Positions 1 through 8,727 of a stretch of 8,727 bases of DNA are shown here, one piece after another. The stretch covers positions 1 to 8,727 of the forward strand of contig WGAH01000035.1 in assembly GCA_015489145.1 (NCBI GenBank), written 5' to 3'. Positions within the stretch are counted from its first letter, which is position 1, and every line of letters starts with the position of its first letter. This DNA comes from Deltaproteobacteria bacterium. Lineage in GTDB: Bacteria > Myxococcota_A > UBA796 > UBA2385. The notes below the pieces were generated by a model, which ran no database searches, was not told where the DNA came from, and saw only the letters and a program-made list of their open reading frames with translations. Made by a program: the position numbers and the translations under genes.

Positions 1-38
1 CCCGTCGGCCCGAGAAGGTAGAAGGCCGGGCCGACGGG
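1..38 (+). terminator. Strong inverted repeat at left edge, possible terminator of an upstream gene
   Basis: Bases 1-12 are perfectly complementary to 27-38 (12 bp, nearly all G:C) around a 14-nt loop. No T-run follows, so a classical intrinsic terminator is not shown, though GC-rich bacteria often lack a long T-tract. A second stem (24-33 with 43-52, 10 bp) shares bases with the first, so the two cannot form together. The gene this would terminate lies outside the window. A regulatory role in the dnaK leader is possible but less likely at this distance of about 450 nt. Confidence 0.35.
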
Positions 39-486
39 ATGCCGGCCCGGCCACGAGGGTGGCGCGCCTCGGAGCGGGACCCCACTGCCCCGCCGAGGCG
101 GGCCCCTGCCCGGCCGCCGGACAGGGCACGGACGTCGTTGGAAGGCGACCGGGTCGGGACGCCCGCCCGAGGAGCAAGAGCCGTGCCGCCCCCCCGCGAG
201 GCCGGTGGCGACGGCATCCCGGAGGAGAGGGGGGCCGAGCCGCCCGGTCCCGGGCGGAAAAGCGCGACATCTCGATCGCGGCGCCCCGGCCCCGCCGACC
301 CTTTTTCACCCTCGGCGCGCGAAGGGGATTGCCCCCGCGGGCTCCGGGATTACCCTTGGGGCGCACTCGGCTCCCGGGCCGCGGGAATCTCCCGGAACTC
401 GGATGGAATCGGCCTGATCGCGCGGCACCCGACGCCGCGCCGAGCCCCTCGCGGCCCAGGCTGGACGAACCACAGGAGGACGACAC
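39..486 (+). other. Long non-coding leader upstream of dnaK
   Basis: No reading frame here looks like a protein: the open frames are rich in Pro, Arg and Gly and run on into dnaK out of frame. Visible structures are an 8-bp inverted repeat (240-247 with 250-257, 2-nt centre), a 5-bp stem (372-376 with 382-386), and GGGATT or GGAA-like repeats at about 325, 346, 384, 394 and 405. No convincing sigma70, sigma32 or sigma54 promoter could be read. No CIRCE operator is present; only an isolated GCACTC lies at 363-368. The dnaK promoter is probably inside this stretch, but I cannot place it. Confidence 0.5.
474..486 (+). promoter_or_regulatory. Ribosome binding site of dnaK
   Basis: AGGAGGA at 474-480 is an almost ideal Shine-Dalgarno sequence, with six bases to the ATG at 487. 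It fixes the dnaK start, which also agrees with the usual N-terminus of the family. Confidence 0.85.
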
Positions 487-2388
<1,902 letters not shown>

Positions 2389-2403
2389 TAGCAGGGCAGC
2401 CGC

Positions 2404-2433
2404 GGGCGCCGCCCCCACCCCGGGGCGGCGCCC
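2404..2433 (+). promoter_or_regulatory. Perfect 12-bp hairpin between dnaK and dnaJ
   Basis: Bases 2404-2415 pair without mismatch with 2422-2433 around a 6-nt loop (CACCCC), and all stem pairs are G:C. The hairpin starts 16 nt after the dnaK stop and ends 9 nt before the GGGAG (2443-2447) that serves as the dnaJ ribosome binding site. There is no T-run. It could partly terminate transcription, protect the 3' end of a dnaK message, or hold back dnaJ translation; the sequence does not decide between these. Confidence 0.6.
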
Positions 2434-2451
2434 CCAGCGTCAGGGAGCCGC

Positions 2452-3585
2452 ATGAACCAGCCCCGCGACTACTACGAGGTGCTCGGGGTGACCCGGGAGG
2501 CCACCGAGGCCGAGATCAAGAAGGCCTACCGCAAGCTCGCCCTGAAGTACCACCCCGACCGCAACCCGGACGACCCGGAGGCCGAGGCGCGCTTCAAGGA
2601 GGCCAGCGAGGCCTACTCGGTGCTCAGCGACGCCGACAAGCGCGCCATGTACGACCGCTTCGGCCACGCCGGGCTGCGGGGCGCCGGGGTGAACCCCGGC
2701 TTCCAGGACGCCGAGGAGATCTTCAGCCAGTTCAGCGACCTGTTCGGCGACCTGTTCGGCTTCGGCGGCTTTCCCGGCGGGCGGGGCCGGTCGCGGGGCG
2801 GCCGGCGCGTGCGGCGCGGCGCCGACCTCAGCTACGAGCTGACCATCGACTTCATGACCGCCGTGAAGGGCGGCGACGAGAAGATCGAGATCCCCCACCA
2901 CGTCCGCTGCGAGGCCTGCGGCGGCACCGGCGCCGAGGCGGGCACCGAGCCGGTCACCTGCCCCACCTGCGGCGGGGCGGGCGAGGTCTACCAGGCGCAG
3001 CTCTTCCTCCGCATTCGCACCACCTGCCCGGACTGCGGCGGGCGCGGCCAGGTGATCCGCAAGCCCTGCGGGGTCTGCCGGGGGCGCGGACGGGTGCGCG
3101 CCACCCAGGAAATCACCGTCCACATCCCCGCCGGCGTGCGCTCGGGGCTCCAGCTCCGGCTGGCGGGCAAGGGCGACGAGGGCGACGCCGGGGCCCCGGC
3201 CGGCGACCTCTACGTCGCGATCCGGGTCGAGCCCCACGAGGTCTTCCAGCGCGAGGGCGACGACATCTACGTCACCGTGCCGATGACCTACGCCCAGGCC
3301 TGCCTCGGCGCCACGCTGACCGTGCCGACCATCGACGGCGACGAGGAGCTCGAAATCCCCGCCGGCACCCCCTCGGGCAAGGTCTTCACCCTGCGCGGCC
3401 GGGGGGTTCCCCGCCTCGACCGCCGGGGCGGCCGCGGCGACCAGCACGTGCAGGTCGTCGTCTCGGTCCCCAAGAAGATGAGCGAGGAGGAAGAGGCCCT
3501 GGTCCGGCGCCTCGCCGAGATCCAGGAGGCCCGCGTCGCCGAGAAGGGCGGCAAGCGCAGCTTCTGGGATCGCCTCCGCAAGTAG
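2452..3585 (+). CDS. dnaJ: Chaperone protein DnaJ (Hsp40, type I)
   Basis: Co-chaperone that binds unfolded protein and stimulates the DnaK ATPase. It has 377 residues, the normal full length. The J domain occupies about 1-70 with the essential HPD motif at 34-36. A short Gly/Phe-rich linker follows (about 75-115, with Phe-Gly repeats then Arg/Gly). The zinc-binding region holds all four CxxCxGxG motifs, starting at Cys153, Cys170, Cys192 and Cys206, so it is a complete type I DnaJ and not a CbpA-like form. The C-terminal beta domains span about 220-345, and the protein ends in a basic FWDRLRK tail. The start at 2452 has GGGAG four bases upstream and gives the usual N-terminus (DYYEVLGV). It is probably co-transcribed with dnaK, subject to the intergenic hairpin. 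Its stop lies 15 bp from the stop of the opposing lipoprotein gene. Confidence 0.97.
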   Translation: MNQPRDYYEVLGVTREATEAEIKKAYRKLALKYHPDRNPDDPEAEARFKEASEAYSVLSDADKRAMYDRFGHAGLRGAGVNPGFQDAEEIFSQFSDLFGDLFGFGGFPGGRGRSRGGRRVRRGADLSYELTIDFMTAVKGGDEKIEIPHHVRCEACGGTGAEAGTEPVTCPTCGGAGEVYQAQLFLRIRTTCPDCGGRGQVIRKPCGVCRGRGRVRATQEITVHIPAGVRSGLQLRLAGKGDEGDAGAPAGDLYVAIRVEPHEVFQREGDDIYVTVPMTYAQACLGATLTVPTIDGDEELEIPAGTPSGKVFTLRGRGVPRLDRRGGRGDQHVQVVVSVPKKMSEEEEALVRRLAEIQEARVAEKGGKRSFWDRLRK

Positions 3586-3600
3586 GCCGGCCGCGAGCGG

Positions 3601-4038
3601 CTACTCGCAGTCCTCGTCGACGAGCTCGTCGCAGTCGTTGTCGATCCCGTCGCACGGCTCGTCGGCGCCGGGGTGGACGGCCGGGTCCTCGTCGTCGCAG
3701 TCGGTGCCGATGGGGACGTAGCCGAGGGGCTCCTGGCACGAGCTGGCCTTGTCGTGCGGGTCGCCGTAGCCGTCGCCGTCCGCGTCGCGGTACCACAGGT
3801 CGCCGACCCCCTCGTTGACGTAGCCGTCGCAGTCGTTGTCGACGTGGTCGCAGACCTCGGTGGCGCCGGGGTGGACCTCCGGGTCGCGGTCGTCGCAGTC
3901 CACGTCCCAGAAGAAACCGTCGCCGTCGCAGTCGTCGCAGTCGAGGCCGCCGTCGGGTCCGGCGGGCGGCGGATCCTCGCCGCAGGCCGTCGCCAGGAAC
4001 GCGGCGAGGAGGATCGGTGCGAGCGGGCGCGGCGCCAT
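3601..4038 (-). CDS. Small lipoprotein with two MopE-type Asp/Cys repeats
   Basis: Predicted exported lipoprotein of 145 residues. The N-terminus has a basic residue, a hydrophobic stretch (6-17) and a lipobox-like LATAC with the acylated Cys at 19; the -3 position is Ala, which is permitted but not ideal. The mature part is very acidic. It carries two copies of a module, residues 47-77 and 113-143, of the form DCDDxDPxVHPGAxExCDxxDNDCD. These are separated by DADGDGYGD (85-93), which resembles calcium-binding aspartate loops of thrombospondin type 3 or EF-hand type. Such modules belong to the MopE / putative metal-binding family common in myxobacteria, where they usually sit on larger surface proteins; here they make up nearly the whole protein. 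Cys pairs (34/37, 48/70, 114/136, 129/144) may form disulfides. AGGAG at 4044-4048 supports the start. A role in metal binding or cell-surface attachment is inferred. Confidence 0.88.
   Translation of the reverse strand: MAPRPLAPILLAAFLATACGEDPPPAGPDGGLDCDDCDGDGFFWDVDCDDRDPEVHPGATEVCDHVDNDCDGYVNEGVGDLWYRDADGDGYGDPHDKASSCQEPLGYVPIGTDCDDEDPAVHPGADEPCDGIDNDCDELVDEDCE
3610..3900 (-). repeat. Two 198-bp-spaced MopE modules within the lipoprotein gene
   Basis: The module at 3808-3900 is repeated at 3610-3702. Exact shared blocks show the register: a 17-base block at 3628-3644 recurs at 3826-3842, and a 15-base block at 3664-3678 recurs at 3862-3876, both offset by 198 bp (66 codons). The DNA identity of these blocks suggests internal duplication, although the strong Asp codon bias of a GC-rich genome could also keep them alike. 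Confidence 0.8.
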
Positions 4039-4051
4039 GCGGGCTCCTATC

Positions 4052-4065
4052 CCGGGGCGCCCCGG
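4052..4065. promoter_or_regulatory. 14-bp perfect palindrome in the divergent region
   Basis: CCGGGGCGCCCCGG reads identically on both strands. It lies 14 bp upstream of the lipoprotein start codon, next to its Shine-Dalgarno sequence, in the only divergent region between strong gene calls here. It could be an operator or a leader hairpin. In DNA this rich in G and C, chance palindromes are common, so functional status is uncertain. Confidence 0.3.
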
Positions 4066-4138
4066 CGGAGGAGCGGGGGGGCACCCCGGTTCGCCCGCGC
4101 CGGCTCCGCCGGCGATCCGGCCCGTTGACCGCCATCAG

Positions 4139-4166
4139 TTGACGCCCGGCGAAGCGCCGCCATACG
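4139..4166 (+). promoter_or_regulatory. Candidate promoter of the aminotransferase-pckA unit
   Basis: TTGACG at 4139-4144 matches the sigma70 -35 hexamer in five of six positions. CATACG at 4161-4166, 16 bp further on, is a poor -10 match. A second TTGAC lies at 4125-4129, and the spacer contains a GGCG-AAG-CGCC inverted repeat (4148-4158). A 6-bp hairpin (4098-4103 with 4109-4114) lies just upstream. The location before a well-supported gene start is the main argument. Confidence 0.3.
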
Positions 4167-4181
4167 AGGGCGCCTTCCCGT

Positions 4182-4201
4182 CCCCCGCGGGCCCCCGCGG
4201 G
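4182..4201 (+). repeat. Tandem decamer directly before the aminotransferase ribosome binding site
   Basis: CCCCCGCGGG occurs twice in direct succession (4182-4191 and 4192-4201). The inner octamer CCCGCGGG is self-complementary, so the two copies can fold on each other into a tight GC hairpin. It ends four bases before AAGGAG (4206-4211), the Shine-Dalgarno sequence for the ATG at 4217, and so could influence ribosome access. Confidence 0.55.
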
Positions 4202-4216
4202 CCCCAAGGAGCTGGC

Positions 4217-5434
4217 ATGAGCCTGAGCCTCATCGGGCGCTCCATCAAGGCGTCCCCCACGCTGCGTATCAACGAGAAGGCCGCGATCATGCGGCAGAAG
4301 GGCGATCCCGTCGTCCACCTCGGCGGCGGCGAGCCCAAGGCCCGCACCCCCATCGAGGCGGCCACCGCCGCCGCGGCGCTCCTCGACGCCGGCGAGGTCC
4401 GCTACACGCCGGCCGAGGGCACGCCGGAGATGAAGGCCGCGATCATCCGCTACACCGAGGAGTTCTACGGGCGGCGGGTCGCCCCCGAGAACGTGATGGC
4501 CTCCAGCGGCGCCAAGCAGGCGATCATGGTGGCCCTGCAGGCGATCCTCAATCCCCAGGAGGAAGTCGTCTTCCCGGCGCCCTACTGGGTGAGCTACCCC
4601 GAGATGGTCAAGCTCTGCCAGGGCGTGCCCGTGCCGGCGCCCCCCGAGGACGGCACCTTCCAGCCGCGCATCGAGGACATCGAGCAGCGGGTGGGCTCGT
4701 ACACCAAGGCCGTGATCGTCAACAGCCCCAACAACCCCTCGGGGGCGGTCTACTCGGAGCAGTTCATCGCCGACGTGGTGGAGTTCTGCGAGAAGCGCGG
4801 CCTCTGGCTGATCATGGACGACATCTACCACCGGCTGGTCTTTCGCGGGAACACCTGGCGAAGCGCCTGGGACTACGCGAAGCGGGTCGACGAGAACTCC
4901 AAGATCATCATCATCAACGGGGTCAGCAAGGCCTACGCCATGACGGGCTTCCGCATCGGCTGGGCCATCGGCAACCGCAAGCTCATCGAGGTGATGAGCA
5001 ACATCCAGTCCCACCAGACCTCGGGCCCGTCGGTGCTGCTCCAGAAGGCCGCCATCGCCGCGCTCAAGGGGCCGCAGACCAGCGTCGAGGCCCTCCGCAT
5101 GACGCTCGAGAACAACCGCGACTACATGCTGCAGGAGCTGCGCGGCTTCGACGGGGTGCACGTCGAGGAACCCGGCGGCACCTTCTACTGCTTCGCCGAC
5201 TTCTCCAACTACGACCCCGACAGCACGCGCCTCGCCGAGCGCCTCCTCGACCGGGTCATGGTCGCCACCGTGCCCGGCGTGGAGTTCGGCCGCGAGGGCT
5301 ACCTGCGCCTGTCCTACTGCGGCTCGATCAAGGACATCAAGCAGGGCATCGAGCGCATGAAGTGGCTGCTCGATCCCAACGCTCCCAACGAGCTGTTCAT
5401 CGGCGAGCGCAAGCTCGTCCGCCAGCCCGCCTGA
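4217..5434 (+). CDS. PLP-dependent class I/II aminotransferase, aspartate aminotransferase type Ib
   Basis: Transfers amino groups between an amino acid, probably aspartate, and 2-oxoglutarate, giving oxaloacetate and glutamate in the cytoplasm. The 405 residues match the fold-type I subfamily seen in Thermus aspartate aminotransferase. Expected PLP contacts are present: Asn173 in SPNNPSG, Asp201 and Tyr204 in MDDIY, and the Schiff-base lysine Lys238 in VSKAYAMTGFRIGW. Arg364 in LRLSYCGS should bind the substrate alpha-carboxylate. Lys100 in SSGAKQA corresponds, as I recall the family, to the lysine that recognises the acidic side chain in the Thermus enzyme; this favours aspartate over aromatic substrates. 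The N-terminal GEPKARTP differs from the commoner GEPDFDTP. AAGGAG five bases before 4217 sets the start; the same frame is open further upstream, but without a comparable ribosome site. pckA follows after 7 bp. Prephenate or broader specificity cannot be excluded. Confidence 0.93.
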   Translation: MSLSLIGRSIKASPTLRINEKAAIMRQKGDPVVHLGGGEPKARTPIEAATAAAALLDAGEVRYTPAEGTPEMKAAIIRYTEEFYGRRVAPENVMASSGAKQAIMVALQAILNPQEEVVFPAPYWVSYPEMVKLCQGVPVPAPPEDGTFQPRIEDIEQRVGSYTKAVIVNSPNNPSGAVYSEQFIADVVEFCEKRGLWLIMDDIYHRLVFRGNTWRSAWDYAKRVDENSKIIIINGVSKAYAMTGFRIGWAIGNRKLIEVMSNIQSHQTSGPSVLLQKAAIAALKGPQTSVEALRMTLENNRDYMLQELRGFDGVHVEEPGGTFYCFADFSNYDPDSTRLAERLLDRVMVATVPGVEFGREGYLRLSYCGSIKDIKQGIERMKWLLDPNAPNELFIGERKLVRQPA

Positions 5435-5441
5435 GGCCGCC

Positions 5442-7087
<1,646 letters not shown>

Positions 7088-7088
<1 letters not shown>

Positions 7089-7124
7089 GTTGAGCTTCGC
7101 CCCCCCCGGGGCGGGGGGCCAACC
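7088..7124 (+). terminator. GC-rich hairpin directly after pckA
   Basis: GGTTG (7088-7092) pairs with CAACC (7120-7124). Inside it GCCCCCC (7099-7105) pairs with GGGGGGC (7113-7119) around a 7-nt loop, leaving a one-sided bulge. The structure begins on the last base of the pckA stop codon. It lacks a T-run, so termination or 3'-end protection are both possible. It lies before the ribosome site of the next gene, which argues that the earlier in-frame TTG at 7090 is not the real start of that gene. Confidence 0.45.
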
Positions 7125-7129
7125 GCGCC

Positions 7130-7143
7130 AGGAGGTGCCCGTG
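7130..7143 (+). promoter_or_regulatory. Ribosome binding site that decides a GTG start
   Basis: AGGAGGT at 7130-7136 lies four bases ahead of the GTG at 7141. The alternative starts, TTG at 7090 and GTG at 7135, lie inside the pckA hairpin or inside the ribosome site itself, so 7141 is preferred. Confidence 0.7.
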
Positions 7144-7800
7144 GTATCCCAAACCGTCGACCTGCTCGCCGCCGCCCCCGGAGCCAGCCCGGCCGGCTCG
7201 GTGCGCGTGCGCGTGCCGGGCCAGGGCAACTGGATGAACCTCCGCCTGTTCGGCTCGCCCGACCCGGGGCGGTTCACCGCGCTGCTGCGCGGCGGCTGGC
7301 GCCGGCGCGACATCACCACCGCGGTCGGGCTCTCCTGGACCGGCTTTCGGCGCTACGCCCAGCCGATCCGGCGCTGCATCGCCACCCTCGAGCACCCGGT
7401 CGACCTGGGGGTTCGCTTCTACAGCGACACGGTGGGGGAGCGCCGGTGGGGGGTGCTCGTCGCCGGCGGCGACGCCGACGAGGAGGCGGGGAGCTGGACG
7501 CTTCGCACCGAGGAGGGCCACCGGATCACCGCGCGCAAGCGCCACCTCGCCGAGGAGGCGCCGGTGGGGGTCGCCGAGCGGGAGAGCCTCCCGGAGATCG
7601 ACTTCTGGGCCTGGAGCGGGCTGGCCATCGGCGCCGGGGTCGTGCTCACCGGCCTGATGGAGGTGGCGCGGCCCCTGCTGTGCGAGGGCATCGAGCACTC
7701 CGTCGGCTTCGAGCTGGAGTTCGGGTGCCGGCAGGTCCACGGGCCGTCCCCGGCGCCGAACCCGGCGACGAGCGGCACGGTGATCCTGACGCTGCCGTGA
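7141..7800 (+). CDS. Hypothetical protein with a helix-turn-helix-like segment and a hydrophobic stretch
   Basis: I do not recognise this 219-residue protein. Codons carry G or C at nearly every third position and a strong ribosome site precedes the GTG start, so it is very likely expressed. There is no signal peptide. Residues 54-78 are strongly basic and contain RRRDITTAVGLSWTGFRRY. The spacing of Ile58, Val62, Gly63, Leu64, Ser65, Phe69 and Tyr72 resembles a helix-turn-helix, but this is a weak match by eye. The middle (about 87-150) looks soluble and charged. Residues 155-173 (FWAWSGLAIGAGVVLTGLM) form an uncharged stretch long enough for one membrane span or a buried helix. The tail contains Cys181 and Cys196, then a Pro-rich segment. 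It follows pckA by 52 bp with a hairpin between, so co-transcription is uncertain. A membrane-linked regulator is one guess among several. Confidence 0.8.
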   Translation: MVSQTVDLLAAAPGASPAGSVRVRVPGQGNWMNLRLFGSPDPGRFTALLRGGWRRRDITTAVGLSWTGFRRYAQPIRRCIATLEHPVDLGVRFYSDTVGERRWGVLVAGGDADEEAGSWTLRTEEGHRITARKRHLAEEAPVGVAERESLPEIDFWAWSGLAIGAGVVLTGLMEVARPLLCEGIEHSVGFELEFGCRQVHGPSPAPNPATSGTVILTLP

Positions 7801-7834
7801 GGGCGCGCCCGGCCGGGGGCTCAATCCCCGCGCC
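7801..7834. terminator. Possible shared terminator between convergent genes
   Basis: The gap between the two stop codons is only 20 bp. GGCGCG (7802-7807) can pair with CGCGCC (7829-7834). Alternatively CGGGG (7814-7818) can pair with CCCCG (7826-7830) around a 7-nt loop that contains the minus-strand stop codon. Neither has a T-run, and both may be chance in this GC-rich DNA. Confidence 0.2.
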
Positions 7835-8357
7835 GGCGCCGGAAGGCGAGCTGCACCACGAGCCCGACGGCGGCCATCGCGCCGATGAGGACGGCGTCCT
7901 GCTCGCGGCCCACCGACCAGGCCACCACCAGGGCGCCCAGCGCCGCGGTGAGCAGCGGAAGCGCGGCGCGGTAGAGGCGCGGAAACAGGAGCAGCCCGAG
8001 GGCCACCGCGGCGGCGTCGGCGTACCACGGCTCGCCGCCGGGCCAGTAGAGGGGGCCGAGGGCGTGCATGGCGCCGCCAGCGACGAAGGCGCCGGCGAGG
8101 GCGATGGCGAGGCGCTCGACGAAGTAGAAGAGCGCCCCGCCGGCGAGGGCGAGGCAGGCCGCCGCGCCGAGCTGCCAGGAGAGGGGCGCGCCGGCGGCGA
8201 CGGAGAAGCCGAGGAGCGCGCCGCCCGCCACGCCCGGGAGCACCACGGCGAGGCGGTAGACGCGCGCCCCGGCGAGGAGGAGCGCCCCGCCGAGCAGGGC
8301 GACGGCCTGGCGCGGCACCGCGACCGCGAGCTCTCCGGCGGCGGGAAGGGTGGTCAT
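7821..8357 (-). CDS. Multi-pass membrane protein, DUF4203/TMEM198-like
   Basis: An integral inner-membrane protein of 178 residues, almost wholly hydrophobic. Roughly six or seven spans can be drawn: about 18-31, 36-56, 62-80, 83-100, 113-125, 131-149 and 155-172, closed by a basic RRRR tail (173-176) that should face the cytoplasm. Small residues (Gly, Ala) are frequent, and the pattern of glycine-rich helices with YFVERLAIALAGAF in the middle recalls the DUF4203 / TMEM198 type. I rank that as a resemblance, not an identification. No catalytic or transport motif is visible. The ATG at 8357 has only a weak GGGGGAT upstream (8364-8370 on the plus strand). A TATCCT that could serve as a -10 lies at 8376-8381 (read on the minus strand), so the leader would be very short. 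It is divergent from the gene at 8444. Confidence 0.82.
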   Translation of the reverse strand: MTTLPAAGELAVAVPRQAVALLGGALLLAGARVYRLAVVLPGVAGGALLGFSVAAGAPLSWQLGAAACLALAGGALFYFVERLAIALAGAFVAGGAMHALGPLYWPGGEPWYADAAAVALGLLLFPRLYRAALPLLTAALGALVVAWSVGREQDAVLIGAMAAVGLVVQLAFRRRRGD

Positions 8358-8443
8358 CGTGGAATCCCCCGGGAGAGGATAACCTTGCGCTCGACGCCGT
8401 CTCCCAACCCGGCGGCGTGGCGGCGCGTTCCCCAGGAGAACCG

Positions 8444-8727
8444 ATGCCTGACCTCAGCTCCCTGCTCCCGTTCCTGGGCGGTGCCTGCTGCGTCTTCGGC
8501 GGCCTCCTGGTCGTCATCGTCGCCGTCTTCCTCCTGCTCAAGCGTCGCGGCGGCGATGACGGCGCGGCGGAAGTCGGCGGAACGCCCGCCGGCGGCGCGC
8601 CCCCGGAGGAGGCCTCGCCGAAGACGCCGGCGACGCCGAGCGAACCCCGGCCCACCTCTCCCGAGCCGGGCCCGGAACCGGCGCCCCGGGCCGCCCCGGC
8701 GCCCCAGGCCACGCCTCGACCCCAGGC
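8444..8727 (+). CDS. Single-span membrane protein with Pro/Ala/Glu-rich tail (partial, cut by window edge)
   Basis: The gene starts at ATG 8444 with AGGAG at 8434-8438, five bases upstream, and is still open at the right edge after 94 complete codons. Residues 1-6 are short and polar. About 7-32 form a strong membrane span containing a Cys-Cys pair (15-16), followed by KRRGGDD, which by the positive-inside rule puts the rest in the cytoplasm. From about 45 on the chain is low-complexity and rich in Pro, Ala, Glu and Thr, with Pro-Glu-Pro-like steps. A tail of this kind is usually a disordered linker to a folded domain, which would lie beyond the window. A TonB-like layout was considered, but the basic residues are on the wrong side of the span. 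Function unknown. Confidence 0.75.
   Translation, partial: MPDLSSLLPFLGGACCVFGGLLVVIVAVFLLLKRRGGDDGAAEVGGTPAGGAPPEEASPKTPATPSEPRPTSPEPGPEPAPRAAPAPQATPRPQ

Noticed and set aside
363..386. GCACTC as half of a CIRCE operator
   Set aside because: The TTA before it and the GAGTGCTAA partner after nine bases are both absent.
394..417. GGAACT with CTGA downstream as an ECF sigma factor promoter
   Set aside because: The spacing between the two elements is too short for known ECF promoters.
3836..4216. Longer N-terminus for the aminotransferase, starting at 3836
   Set aside because: The extension is Ser/Pro-rich, overlaps the lipoprotein gene on the other strand, and the clear AAGGAG and family N-terminus place the start at 4217.
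7090..7140. TTG start at 7090 for the unrecognised gene
   Set aside because: It lies within the hairpin after pckA, has no ribosome site, and a strong AGGAGGT precedes the GTG at 7141.

Overview
The window is a GC-rich stretch of bacterial chromosome with G or C at nearly every third codon position. It carries conserved housekeeping genes beside a small lipoprotein with MopE-type Asp/Cys repeats. That lipoprotein family is frequent in Myxococcota and other former Deltaproteobacteria, so a myxobacterium-like host is the best guess. This is an inference from base composition and one gene family, not a proven placement. I see no tRNA, rRNA, insertion sequence, phage gene, CRISPR array or transfer boundary.

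Layout. Positions 1-486 hold no credible gene: a strong inverted repeat lies at the left edge, followed by a long dnaK leader with small hairpins and GGAA-like repeats. dnaK (487-2388) and dnaJ (2452-3585) follow on the plus strand, separated by a gap with a perfect 12-bp hairpin. A small lipoprotein gene (3601-4038, minus) runs tail-to-tail into dnaJ. A divergent region (4039-4216) holds a 14-bp palindrome, a weak promoter candidate and a tandem decamer. It leads into an aspartate-type aminotransferase gene (4217-5434) and an ATP-type PEP carboxykinase gene (pckA, 5442-7088), which form a tight pair. After a hairpin comes an unrecognised gene with a GTG start (7141-7800). A multi-pass membrane protein gene (7821-8357, minus) faces it. 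A gene for a one-TM protein with a proline-rich tail (8444 onward, plus) is cut by the right edge.

How the genes work together. DnaK and DnaJ form the Hsp70 folding machine; its exchange factor GrpE and the regulator HrcA are not here, and no CIRCE operator is visible. The aminotransferase and PckA meet at oxaloacetate: deaminated aspartate gives oxaloacetate, which PckA turns into phosphoenolpyruvate. The pair could therefore feed amino-acid carbon into gluconeogenesis. The remaining genes show no clear link to these pathways.

I found no convincing undescribed multi-gene system. The best leads are the unrecognised 7141-7800 gene, the repeat lipoprotein, the aminotransferase-pckA coupling and several strong hairpins at gene junctions.
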